NCBI GenBank assembly: GCA_032622095.1
Contig: CP136064.1
Coordinates: 185,546,209-185,610,208, forward strand
Direction: 5' to 3'
DNA from: Siphonodentalium dalli
Lineage: Eukaryota; Mollusca; Scaphopoda; Gadilida; Siphonodentaliidae
Length of the DNA: 64,000 bases
Below, piece after piece: positions 34,801 to 46,812 of this stretch (within the stretch, counting starts at the first letter, position 1; each line of letters begins with the position of its first letter). A program made the translations under genes and the position numbers. The notes under the pieces are model-generated. The model made no database searches and was not told the origin of the DNA. It saw only the letters and a program-made list of their open reading frames with translations.

Positions 34801-35265
34801 ATATCAGCCAGGTTCAGCCAGCATACATGTAACATGTAACTTGTGTTTAATACTATCATATTTCCATGGAGATGCACATGGCGGGAACAGACACATGATT
34901 TTACGGTGCCAAACCTACAATGTCTAGCGAAACTTATAAATAATAGTCGGATGGCAAGAACAAGTGGCCACCATGTGACCAGCAATATGCTTAATTGACT
35001 TAAATGAAAATAAGATATTTCTGCCCAGGTAAATATCTGCCTGCATGGCATTTATCGCTCTTCAGTTATCAGAAGATATTATTATTCCTCTTTTCTACAA
35101 GTTTCATATGCTACACGTTGGACACAAAACTTCTAAAGGGTTTGACTATGCATGTGTAAGCAAAAGGATCATGTGAGTCCGGTAACCTCCATTGGCATAA
35201 TTTGGCAATGGCAACACACGTTACAAGTTTAATACACATATATGTGGCTGAACCTGGCTATTATC
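34801..35265. repeat. DNA element family I, copy 1
   Basis: Inverted ends ATCAGCCAGGTTCAGCCA (left) and TGGCTGAACCTGGCTATTAT (right). Inner complementary words: 'gtttaatac' and 'cacatg / catgtg'. The interior is non-coding. A relative lies at 39226-40515. 35266-36274 shows nothing I recognise. Confidence 0.6.
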
Positions 35266-36274
35266 ATATGGACAACCCTCTCGTCATCAACGTGAGGTAC
35301 ACTAAAATATTAATATTCAGAACAGAGTTAAGAACAGGTTGAAAAGTAGAGTTCCTTAATTTCACATATTAAATACATGTCTTCACAAGATAAATGATGT
35401 CTCCACAGAAACAGGTATCTTGCATTGTGTGAAGTTTGTGGAGGTCACAATCTCTGAACAGCAGTGATTTTCTGATAAAATACATGGATACTAGTACTTA
35501 GCTTGGTACCATTGTTTGTGTTGTTAGCAGTATCCAATGCATTATACCCAGTGTACTTGTAGAATACTTATCGTGTTTACAATAAGTACACCAATCCTAT
35601 TAACTATTGTTTGAAGAATTGTCAACTTTAACTCAAGTTTGTAGCCGTAAAGCACTAATACACATGAACATCCAATTTAAGAAACTGAATCTCTGGAAAA
35701 AATGACAGATCATAAAACTTCTCAAACTACATGGAGCCATCCATGGAACATGTAAAATTATCCACGGTCTGCTTATAAATCTGAAAACCCTGTAATGAGC
35801 ACTTAAAAACTGTAGTGTTAAAGTTATGAAGCTGACTCTCCTTGGGTTCCATCAGTTCAGCCCTCTACATTGCTGACCAGGTGATCCATGGATCGGAAAA
35901 AAGTTGAAAATAGAATCAGCGAAAATCGAAAAGGAGAAGTACAGTCACAGTTCGATCTCTCCCAAAGTGATCCAAGGCACCTCACAGGAATACAACTAGT
36001 TTATATTATATATTGTCATTTGACTAGTTTCTTATTGTTTCAGCTATAAGAAATACCAAAGATAGTACAGCAATATTTAGTGTCTGACATCACTAGCATA
36101 GTTTAGCTATCATTGAATTCATACTAAACTAGTCATCACCACCTGCAATCAATCACAATTAACAGGGTTTCCAGGCATGTGAAAGATAATCTGGTTCCCT
36201 GAAATGATTATCAAGGAGTAAATGTCAATTGTCACTCGCTCCAAGGCACCTTGTATCAGCATGTAGCATGTATT

Positions 36275-37499
36275 TTAAACAATGTCTTTGACCATCTCAG
36301 GGTCTGACTCATAGCTGTTCGAAATCACATTATTTTTAGAAGGCGAGTTTTCCTTGAAATTCTTCCACATGTAACCAACTAAGTCAGTCAAAACTATATC
36401 GGAAGAATTCTTTGTGATGACTCGCATAACGAAAATCCCATCATCCCTCAGATATTCATCTGCAAATTTCTTAGCTAACTTCTTATCAAATCCAGTGTGG
36501 AGTTCGTTGAGTAGCTTCAGGTATTTTTTGACATATACAGCTCTGTTGTGCTTGAATATCAGATGATACATCCACAAAAGGTAGTTGAAGGCCGTTGTCG
36601 CGGAAACAAAAACCAACCAGAACCAGATGAAGATGAAAATTTTCTCGTTGAACAAGTTAACTGGCAAGACGCACTGGATAGTATGGCGCTGGATGTTTCC
36701 AAGAGTTCTTATTTCAAAATCGCACAATGTGACACGGGGAAATCTTACAGATTCATGCAACTCTCCTCCATCAATTAGCTGAGACATTATTTCCAATCCA
36801 TACAGATTATATCCGTTTGAAAGGAAGGCATTAAGTAGGTAGAAATGGGCAACAGAATTGACGAAATACAGCAGCTTAATGAATAGGTATAGTCCTGTCA
36901 AGTAGGTTCCGTAGCGCTTTCCAACGCAGAAACATAAGAAACTTGAAGCTTTTCGACGGATCTGTGTCAGGCTGTTCCAGTGATAAACCCGGGTGGCTTC
37001 TAACCACCGATCCATGTAAGAAGCGAGATGTTGTAGGGTTTCCTCTCGATCCTTTGCTGATTTCATAGCACAATCAGCAGAAAGATTGACTATTTTATCA
37101 ATGTTTAATCCAGACATCCCATTGGACATTCTCCATATCATATTTGGAAGTTTGAAGAGAAAAGCCATAAAGAGGAGAATAAGCGGCATCCATTGGTAAT
37201 ATGTTATTTCTTTGTCTTGTCTTGTATCAATAGCATTTGGAATGTTCTCCCCCATTGGGACATAGTATGTATTTGAAATCCAGCATATCTGTTTTGCATA
37301 TGCATTGTATGCGCCTGTAAATTGAGCAGGGGTCCAGCACTGGATTGGTTCACCAACAAACTGAGCTGAGCTAATGACTATAGCGAAAAATATGAAAAGT
37401 CCAACAGTCCACACATGGTTGAGTCTGTCAATGAGGTCATCATCAGATGGCCCACTGAGACTGGCAGCACTCTGTAACCCTTTTACCACCAAACTGATC
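36275..37499 (-). CDS. Innexin (gap-junction/hemichannel protein), main coding exon
   Basis: Forms intercellular gap junctions or plasma-membrane hemichannels in invertebrates. The exon encodes 407 residues ending at TAA (36275-36277). Numbering from the first full codon (Ile): DRLNHVWTV before TM1 (~30-50); extracellular loop 1 with Cys54 and Cys72; the family hallmark YYQW at 100-103 at the start of TM2 (~102-122); TM3 (~192-214); loop 2 with FPRVTLCDF (Cys249) and Cys266, then VLPVNLFNEKI leading into TM4 (~276-300); a ~107-residue cytoplasmic tail. The two-plus-two extracellular cysteines are intact. No ATG opens the frame: a splice acceptor (tttattttgcag) precedes 37499 and the exon starts with one base (G) of a split codon. 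The N-terminus therefore lies on an upstream exon at higher coordinates that I could not locate. Length is normal for innexins. Paralogue not assigned. Confidence 0.95.
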
Positions 37500-37512
37500 C
37501 TGCAAAATAAAG
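37500..37512 (-). promoter_or_regulatory. 3' splice site before the innexin exon
   Basis: Read on the minus strand: ctttattttgcag directly before GATCAGTTTGG. Pyrimidine-rich tract and AG, with no in-frame ATG downstream until the extracellular loop (Met 82). This decides that the coding frame enters from an upstream exon. 37513-39060 holds no other gene I can support. Confidence 0.75.
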
Positions 37513-38079
37513 ATAAGAGTAACTAAATTTTTAATCACTTCTGATCTTACTAAAGCAGACCTGCCATTCTACAAAATCTGGCCAATAAGATAATGTGATT
37601 TACTTGCGCGAAAAGGTTTATGTTGATTTGAATCCAAATGACCAAACTGATCATCAAGTATGGTAGACTGTCACAAGATGTGACTAATGTTTATACATGA
37701 TCTTGCATTCTGGTCTCGGGGCTATTAGTGTGTAGGTATAGCTCTAGCACCACCAAATCAGCCTCTGGTGAATTTTCTCACCAGACAGATCACATAGCAT
37801 AATACCAGTAACACAAATTATAAATGTATCTGGCTGATATGTCAGATTCTCAGGGCGAAAAAAGTGCCAACATGCACCTTTAATTTGGCAAGATAAAGAC
37901 AAAGATCCCAATTTTGTTTGATAAACTGAACATTTTACATTCCGATATTCACAATAGAACTTTATACTGGTAGTAGTATTGATTATAAAATTACTGATCT
38001 GAAATGAAAACCATTTAATTGATATGTCCACAAAAGATTTGAGTCCCGAGCCCTGCATAAACTGTATTTAACTCCCTAT

Positions 38080-38139
38080 TGGACTCATTTGGGATATTCC
38101 CATTTTAACAAAATTAATAGAAATATCCCAAATGAGTCC
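38080..38139. repeat. Hairpin-forming inverted repeat
   Basis: GGACTCATTTGGGATATT and its exact complement separated by ~24 bp. Upstream intron or promoter side of the innexin exon. Could be a small MITE remnant; no target duplication found. Confidence 0.6.
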
Positions 38140-39047
38140 CCTGGGAATTATCTGCATCAAATACGAACCCATCTGATCTAAACAAATTATAATGTTTTCT
38201 AAATATTGCTGTTGGGAAGATACAATGGACTGAGCAATAAAAAGCAATGATTATTCTCCACCAGTGACTTCAGGTGAGCTAAAAAAAACAACATAAATTG
38301 CAGTGATCTTATCTGAAGAGAAGTGGTAGCATTGCAATGACAGATTTTAATTCAGTTTAATTACTATGTACACCAATAGAGCATCCCACCTGATGGATGT
38401 TATCAAATCATTCAACTGCTAGCTCTTCAACAACAGCAGTGCATTCAATATAAATGGAGAAAGCCTTCCTGTTTATCTCAAATTCTCTACACAAAAAAAT
38501 ATGTTAATTTCTTTGGGGGGTTTCTGCATTTTCACTCTCTCAATTCAATCCTGGGGGCTATTTCATTTGTGTGCATGTGACAGCATGTCATACACAGAAT
38601 TCCTTGAAATGGCATTCCTAGTGATTTAGTCATTTTATTTTCTCACACTACCATTACTCAGCTTTGTGTACTAAATTCGACCATCATAACCATATCACCA
38701 TTCAGTCCTTTGATAATATAAGGACCCAATAATGGTGTTCATTATAAATAATTAGTATTTATTCACAACCTAATTATACCAAATAATCATTCCATCACAC
38801 TCGCTCTGTCCAGAAAATTGCATTGTCATATCACTCTTGGGTTATTTCCCAACTGGTACTTCAAGCTATGGATGGTTTTGCTACTCAAACATTAGAAACT
38901 TACAAGATGACACCCCTAAGTTATGAAATTTTCCACCCAATGGCCGAACATGTGATATAAAGTAGGAATATTTATAAGTTTTTATGTCTAAAAACAAGTT
39001 TGAATTTTGAAAGTATATTCTGGTTGGAAAATTCAGTTTATATTTTG

Positions 39048-39131
39048 ATATGAAGTTTCTATCTACCCCCCCCCCCCCATTTCAGCTTATATTGATATGA
39101 AATTTCTATCTACCACCCCCCCCCCCCCCCC
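39048..39131. repeat. Small tandem duplication ending in poly-C runs
   Basis: Two copies of 'ttgatatgaa(g/a)tttctatctac', each ending in a C tract (39066-39078, 13 C; 39116-39131, 16 C). Confidence 0.8.
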
Positions 39132-39449
39132 AATGTCACACACATCAATTTTTTATCAGTTGAGTGTCATGATTATTTAAACCAATGGCTTTTTGCCATG
39201 ACAATATGACTGTTACCAATTCTGCTATTAGCCAGGTTTAGCCACACGTAAGTGTACCTTGTAATGTGTGTTGCCATTGACAATGGAAGTCACATAACTG
39301 AGTATACACGTACCCAATAAAACCAATTAGATGCTTTGTGTCCACTTGTAGCAAAGATGAACAATCCAATTTTCCAATAACCGAATGAGTAACTAACGCT
39401 ATGAGAATGGGATTTGCCTTTGCAAGGGATGCTTATTTTGATTGAAGCC

Positions 39450-39692
39450 TATTAAAGACATATGATGGACTTGTTCGGGTACGTGAAACTGATCAGTTAG
39501 TATTCAGGCGCTATGCCAACTGGAGGAATGTAGCATTTTGCTAATATCGCGAAAATTTCAAGCAAATCGACCATACCACTCCATAGAAAATATCGTCTGA
39601 ACTACGCTCAATTGTAAATATTTACTTCTCGATTCGGGACGCAACTATTGGTGATAAACTAACGAAAACGATTTCGACATCAAGAGTCACTG
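39450..39692. repeat. Dispersed repeat M, copy 2
   Basis: Matches 14144-14393 in the same orientation ('gtctgaactacgctcaattg', 'actgatcag', 'acgatttcg'). Lies inside the family I element at 39226-40515, suggesting that 14144-14393 may be an internal fragment of the same family. Confidence 0.65.
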
Positions 39693-40181
39693 CATTTAAT
39701 TAATATATAAGAATGACGGTGTGTGTTGTACAATTGGATATAACAGTTGTAAAAATAACTATACTTGAGCAAGTTATTCTCCATTTCTGTTTGATCACCA
39801 TACCGGAGTGTTTCACATCACTTTAAGCATAACATTTGATGGCCACAGATTGACCTCACCACCAACTATACACCAACTATTGTTTACATGTTTTCAGACA
39901 AGAGAAGTACGCGTTGGTTCCATATCTATAAACATGTAGGTTTAGCTAGCACCTCAAAGGGCCATATAATTTTTGAGTCGCCGATTATTTATTTTATAGT
40001 GCCTTGATATATGGTTTTAATAACAATCTATTGCATAAAATATGATTAAACCACAATAATTCATCACCATTCGAAACGTTTGTGTCTCAGAAGATGCCCA
40101 TATAGAAATAGAAAAGAGCTGAAATCATAGAAAGATTTCCCCATTATGGCTCCAGAATGCAACATAATTCAAACTAAAAAT

Positions 40182-40248
40182 GTGTTTTCAATAGAAGGGG
40201 AATAACTCTATATCTTAAGATATAGAGTTATTCTTCTTCCGTTGAAAA
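40182..40248. repeat. Short palindrome
   Basis: Perfect 34-bp palindrome (GAATAACTCTATATCTT and complement, 40199-40232) extended by weaker pairing of TTTTCAATAGAAG with CTTCCGTTGAAAA. Confidence 0.7.
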
Positions 40249-40515
40249 TAATTAAACTTGAGGACAGAACACAAGTCGTTATCTCAACAAAAACAACATG
40301 TTCACAGTTTATTACACCGAATAAGTTGATAACACAATGTTTTGGAGCTTCCTCTTTCAAATGGTATTCAATATGGCATACATATTATATAAAATTATCT
40401 GCGGGTTCGAAAATTAAGTGGGCCTTTAAAATGCCGTGACTTTTTCTGCCAAGTATATCCCCATTACAATACCATGCATGTGGTACACCCATGTATGGCT
40501 AAACCAGGCTATTAT

Positions 40516-43500
40516 ACATATGTATCTATATATTTATATGACCCATCTAGTTTAATACTTTGGCCTCCGTCATAAGAACAATAACCAAATTGATAAGAAC
40601 GGAATTGACCAATTAACGAATTATTAAAGTAAACAAGTAGAAACAACTTGATACTACGACCTTACATGCACATCAACCTCTTTGAAGGAGTGGAGACGAT
40701 AAACGTGCAACCGTGGAGAGCGCGCTAATTTCTCTTTATGCGGTAATTGTTCTAACTATATATAATGTCATTCGTGTCAGTCAGTGCAATGGCAGTTAGG
40801 AAATAGCCCCGACACAGCATGGGCCCATGTTAAGATAGTTGTCTGAAACAAACTGCTATTCAATTCTGCAAACTGTTAGTGGCCGCATATTCCAGCGGTC
40901 ATTAGTTCATAACCTTATCACGTGAAGTTTTAAAAATTGCGGGGAACAAAGAAATGAGTCACCATGCACAACAACTCGTTTGAAATAATTGGTCCGGCCG
41001 AAGGTCAGTAACAGATTTATTGTGCGTTCCGTGCTCACATGTCTGATCTTTAAACATCCAACATCAATAGAAATCGATACAGGACAATATAAATCGAAAG
41101 AATAATCAGTTATGCGTCCAATAACAAAAGAGTCAATGCCATCTGTGCTATTCCTTTAAGTGAAAAGCATTTTGATAATTAAGTTATCTCTGATATCTAT
41201 TATTGATAAGGGCTTATACTGCTAATCGAAAAATGCATGTCATCAGCAGATCGAATAATTATTTCACACAAAGCATTCCGTTATTTTATAACACGTTAAT
41301 TGCACGTGCACGAACCAGGTGCACAGATCGCGGTGCATGTCCCTGACGTTTGATCTAGAAGTGCAGTCATTTGTACAAAGAGCATTTTATTCTTGCGCGC
41401 AAGAACACTGGCTGTACAGTGTCGATCATCGAGCATCACATGTACATTATATATTTTGCTATAAAATTAAAACTATATGCTTGAGAAGTTGAGATCCAAA
41501 TTATAAATTAATAATACCTGTATATAGTTATTACATTTTGGAAATGTTGTTGTCCTGTAATATGGAACTTATTTTGCATGGGTCTTTATGTTAATTATGC
41601 ATTCAAATAATTGTGATCGTTAGACTGCAGGCCTATTAGAATCGCTGCATGAAGCCATAATATACTTTGATCAGGTGAAGATAATACAGACATGTTACTG
41701 GAATATTCTACATAATAATATTATGTTCGGAATTTTATACTCCCAATGGATGTCTAGCTTTCACCCCCCCCCCCCCCCGAAAGCAAATACCACACAGATT
41801 ATAGGATTCCACGAAAATTTGTAGCCACAATTGTTTGATGAAAGTGAGTGTTGCCAATTATTGACTCAAAAGTTTTGTTATTTTTGAACGATCGAGTTAT
41901 TGTGTTTCCCAATTATGATCGCCCTGTGATAGTAATAGAGTTCTCCCCCTTTCGATACGATGCTGGTCCGGATAAAAAAAACTATGTAGAATGTAATATT
42001 GGCTCAGAGATATATATATCTTGTAATAACTCCGCAACTGTCTATCGCAATTAATGTAAATTTTATTTTTGCAACATAGTTATTAACCGTTTGAAATTCA
42101 TATTCCTAATACATTAAATGTTCCAAATGCCACCCCATGCGGAGACGTGGTTATGAGGGCTCCAATGACCCGGCTGTCCACCTTGAACGTTTCAACTGCA
42201 ACCACCAGTCCACCACCTCTTTTTCAAACATCGCCGTATATTATATATTAAATACATGTCGATGTTTCAAATCAGAAAGTCCGAGAAATTCCATTGTATT
42301 AGACCTTTCTAACTGGTACCTCAAACTTTCTAACAGCTACTGTTGGAGTTACACAACCAAACACCCATGCACAACCAACAAGAGCCAACTGCCATTCCAG
42401 TCCAACATGTGTCAGCGTCACATCATATCTTATCACATTCTTCGCAGTTGGGGGATTTTTTCCGGTGACATCTGGACGCACAAGCAGCCACCGTGTTACT
42501 CTCTTTGTTAGGTTCACAGAGTATATGACATTATCATTGATTTCCCAGTGGACACTTCCATTGTGGACAATGGCTTAAAGTATCTAAATGTCACTTTGTC
42601 AACCGTCTTCGTCCTAATGGAGTCAAATGGACACGTTCGATATTCCGTGTAAGAGTGAGTGACGGGCTAATTCTCTCCATTCTTCTGACTCATATAATTT
42701 ATATAGGCCTTCGCGCGTAGTTTATAGCAGATCCACAATAATTAACATGGAGTCATAGCGGACAATGCTGTCCGTATAATGGATTCGAAATCCGGATGGG
42801 GGAATTTAGCGGATATGAGCTACAAAGAGAAATGGACTCACACGGGCGTCATCGAAATCACCATAGGATTAATAGAGCAACTTATAAATTTATGTCTAAT
42901 ATGCAATCCGTTGATATGACATATCGGCAATCCCCTGTCAAGTGTCAATTAATCCAATTCCATTCGATTAAACGACTTTGTTTAAGGATTGCATGCATAA
43001 TTAGTCCCATCTTGAACTCTGGAGTTATATGGCGCCAGCATGAATATCGCCATGCACGGACCCAAATGAAAACGCGTGTTATTTAATGGTCCTCTTGAGT
43101 TTCAATGACTCATAGCATGCAGGCGTGTAAATTGTAAAAACATCCAAATGAGATGTGCATGCCTTGTCCCAATTAGGCTAATATAGGAAATAAAACAAAT
43201 GGACACTGTACATACATGTATAATCTCCACCCTATAAACAATAGCTTATTCCAGATGCATGCATGTGTCGCGACAGATTTTTATGTTTTTGTTTTATCAA
43301 GACAACCCAAACAGGTGGACAAAACCACAGGTCCCTGACACAAAATTAGTCTTAACACTAATAGTTCCTATATATAAGACTTATATAGGTGCCATTAGTG
43401 TTGTGATAAATTTTGTATCAGGAATCTGAACAAAACGTATATTTTGGTTCAGCACCGATCAGCTATAGCAAAATCAGTTTACCGGACATGAGCTCATGCA

Positions 43501-44284
43501 TATATACATGGGCTAATATAAAAATATATACCATTTAAAATCGCCCCTGAATCCCCAGTACAACAGAGGAGTGACGCAGTTTACAAAATGTAATATTTAA
43601 TACACATATTTCTCAATTAATTCACACATGCCTGAATCAAGACCATGCACATATTTTTGGTAGCGTATGTGTGTATATGTATAGATTATGTGTGTATCAA
43701 TGCATGTGTTTCAATTTGATAATGTGACATTTATATTCTGACAAGATTCGAGCGAGAATTTACATAAAATTAAAATTATATATTTAAAGATGAGATATAT
43801 ACATGTGTGCATTTCGCGGCATATATCGTATAGGGAGAAAAAACATTGACTCTGCGTGCTGGCGGCCGGTGTGTGGCCTTAATTGAAGCGACACGAAGAT
43901 CGGTCTTAATTCAGGCTATGGACAATGGGATGCAGACACAGAACTAGAACTCCTCAAAATTATAAGGCCTGCACGCAGTGCAGTTCCGGGAGTATGTTTA
44001 TACAGTAGGTATATGTAGATTGGATTTGTTGTGGTTTTGATTTGAACGAGATTGAGACCGATCACGATCGGCAGATGTTTAACCCATCCATTCTACCATA
44101 CCAACATAATATAGACTGAATACAAGCCTATATACACACAACGTGGAATACTGGATATAATTGGAAAGATATGTATCTATATTAAGGGTTTTCAATCATT
44201 TACTTGTATATGTATATAAATTAGACTTATCAGATAAAGTATTGCTTGGTAGTAAATGTTCATGTTGTGGTTATATATGTTAAC
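40516..44284. other. No gene recognised
   Basis: Contains a 15-C run (41764-41778), many short open frames, and an inverted copy of repeat L (44049-44090). The stretch 41848-42590 has open frames on both strands of 65-125 codons with a more coding-like base composition than its surroundings, but frames shift and no motif or splice pattern is convincing. Confidence 0.4.
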
Positions 44285-44541
44285 TAGCCGATGAGCCCGA
44301 CGTTGTCCGGGCTATTCAAAAACCAAATTTCAAGTCGGCGATGAGCCCGACGTTGTCCGGGCTATTCAAAAATCAAATTTCAAGTCGATAGCTCCACCCG
44401 TTTCCGAGATCTGGTCTGCGCATGCGCGAAGCTGGCGTCGCACGGGCTCGGCGACCCGATAAAATTCGTATCCGGGGGAAGATACATTCACATACCAAAT
44501 TTCAAGTCGATAGCTCCACCCGTTTCCGAGATATATATATT
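44285..44541. repeat. Dispersed repeat family F, copy 2
   Basis: Starts CTAGCCGATGAGCCCGACG. A 49-bp unit (cgatgagcccgacgttgtcc...) is tandemly duplicated (44290-44338, 44339-44387), and 'tcgatagctccacccgtttc' occurs twice. Ends in an ATAT tract. GC-richer than its neighbourhood. Confidence 0.65.
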
Positions 44542-45769
44542 GCCCAATGTCATTTGCGGATACCTCGGCCGGTGATGAGTTAACGCGACATCGGCCGATT
44601 AAGAGTTAAACGCGATCACGTCACGATCTCTCGACGGCGTAATATATTTACGGAATGTTTTTTCGATGACCGAAGCATAGTCCTGCGTTCTTCCCGATAA
44701 TTAAAGACACGGTTGGCCTTGGTGGTGGGTATCCTGTGAAAATATACTGCTAAAAATATGATCCATCCCCTGTCTAAAAACACTAGGTTATAAGCTTATT
44801 CATTTACAAACGGCTGTATTAAAGGCACATGCTCAAATTTGAGGGCTTTTCAAAACAGGGCATCACCTATAGTCTATAAGAAACACAGCATATTCAATAG
44901 GTGTTTTATTGAGTGTTCATTTACTATAAATAAACCTGATTCAACAAAAGGGTTAATTTAATATTTGTTCTGCACAGTTGAAACAGTAGCCATGTAGATT
45001 TATCTGCTTGTGTATACCCATTACAATTTACACAGACAATTAATATTGACTAGCAGCCATTATTTTAACGAAATGTTGATAGCATGTGTCTATGGGGTAA
45101 GTGGATGTGAAGGGTTAACATCATTTTCAAAATCAATTAATCAATCAACCAATAGCAAAATCTATAGAAAGAAGAGTGTGCAAGATACACATAGATCAGA
45201 AAAGTATCATTATCAGTAAAAGCCCATGAATAGCATAGGTCTATGGAATCCCTGAGAAGGGTTAATTTTGTTCTAAGCAGATTAATAGGATTATACCAGA
45301 CATGTATACAGGTGAGGGTGTGTCCCCGAAACCATGATTTGAAATTTCAACAAACTCCAGTAGAGTGTCGTCAATTAATCACATTTTGACATATATGATA
45401 AACAATTAAATACAAGTACTGTGTATAAAATTTGCAGTGATATTGTAACTCTAACCACTGGCCAGCATAGCAGGTGGATGTCGTTTAATACTCTCCAATG
45501 ACATGTGGAAGCTAACAGAATACCATTACATTCAAATAGAGTTGTGCACCTTATATCTTTATTTAAAGTGGCTAATATATGTACGGGTACTCTCAACACT
45601 GGATATTGAACGACAATGTGATAATTAAGTTATTGATATCATTATAAACATGCCATAATTTGAATAATATCTTCATATTTTCAAAACAGGACATCACATA
45701 TAATGGTATACAACTATTAAATATGTGTATCATAGAGTGTTAATTAAAATAACTGGCTCAAGACTAAAA

Positions 45770-46100
45770 GGGTTAATTAATCAAAACCAAAATCCAAACA
45801 TATGAAGAGCTTTCGAAGAAAAACCTAAGTAAGAAATATGAGGCATATCAGAAGAAAAAGTATTTTACTTATTGCATTGGATAGCATGTATGTGGAATCG
45901 TGGATGGTTAAGTATTTTCTAAACCGATCAACCAATCGATATCAAAAACTATACAGGTGAGGGTGTGTCATCATAAACATGTATGTAAAATATGAACATG
46001 ATCGGATAAATATACTTGAGTTATAGCATCATGGAAAGTGTTTATAATTTCTAACCGATCGATACCAAATAAACTGTGAAGGTGAGGGTTGTGTTTAATA
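45770..46100. repeat. Dispersed repeat K, inverted copy
   Basis: Complement of parts of 5040-5300: 'aaacctaagtaagaaatatg', 'cattggatagcatgt', 'aactatacaggtgaggg'. Additional weaker matches extend left to about 45290. Non-coding. Confidence 0.55.
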
Positions 46101-46159
46101 TTATAAACATCCACATAAACTATGAACAATGGGTACACATAAAACGCATGGTACGGCAC

Positions 46160-46180
46160 GGGGGGGGGGGGGGGGGGGGG
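46160..46180. repeat. 21-bp poly-G run
   Basis: Uninterrupted G from 46160 to 46180. Similar tracts: 48907-48921 (15 G), 49023-49042 (two G tracts split by one T) and 49533-49549 (17 C). Confidence 0.95.
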
Positions 46181-46408
46181 TAGGCCTATCGTTAAAACTG
46201 TTGGTTGCCGGTGGAGCAAAACTGCATGATTTAGCCTAAACTTCGACTCGGAACAAACGGAGTCGAATGATTAGCCACATTTGATTGATTCTTTGACACA
46301 TTGCAATATTTTCATTAGAGTTCCCCAAATGTAAATTAGACATCTGACATAGATGTATACATATGCGTCCAGCAAAAGGCTAGAAATAGATCGTCCGAAG
46401 GAACCGGA

Positions 46409-46812
46409 GAATTTTTGTGGACTATAGTCAGCAATGCTCACAAACCAAGATAATTTGGTATCGCTGTCTCATCATCATGACTGCAGTGGAGCTAATGCTA
46501 CGGTGAAATGATCGACATTTTAAATTCACCAGTTGCGGTTGAACAAATTTAATTTCAAGCAGAACAGTCGGAAAATTTCACGCCTGAAACAACATCATTG
46601 AAATTTTAGAAGGAAAAAGAATTTTTGTGGACTATAGTCAGCAATGCTCACAAACCAAGATAATTTGGTATCGCTGTCTCATCATGACTGCAGTGGAGCT
46701 AATGCTACGGTGAAATGATCGACATTTTAAATTCACCAGTTGCGGTTGAACAAATTTAATTTCAAGCAGAACAGTCGGAAACAACATCATTGAAATTTTA
46801 GAAGGAAAAAGA
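46409..46812. repeat. 210-bp tandem duplication
   Basis: Second unit starts at 46619/46620. The units are essentially identical ('tttttgtggactatagtcag' to 'attttagaaggaaaaag') except that the second lacks one ATC of a triplet repeat and ~17 bp around 'aatttcacgcctgaaac'. A recent duplication. 46813-48900 otherwise shows no gene I can support. Confidence 0.92.

Larger units (their letters stand above)
39226..40515. mobile_element. DNA element family I, long copy
   Basis: Ends TATTAGCCAGGTTTAGCCA (left) and the complement of TAATAGCCTGGTTTAGCCAT (right), followed on both sides by related AC(A/G)T-rich sequence. 1.29 kb, no transposase frame. The interior includes dispersed repeat M (39450-39692) and a perfect short palindrome (40199-40232). 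TA borders are possible but not certain. Confidence 0.6.

Noticed and set aside
37490-37492. TTG as the innexin start codon
   Set aside because: An open frame can be counted from here, but eukaryotic initiation at TTG is unlikely and a splice acceptor lies immediately upstream, so the frame enters from another exon.
42137-42517. Open frames of 124 codons (+) and 72 codons (-) over the same DNA
   Set aside because: Both strands look mildly coding-like and the + frames shift. Without a recognisable motif or splice context I could not choose either.
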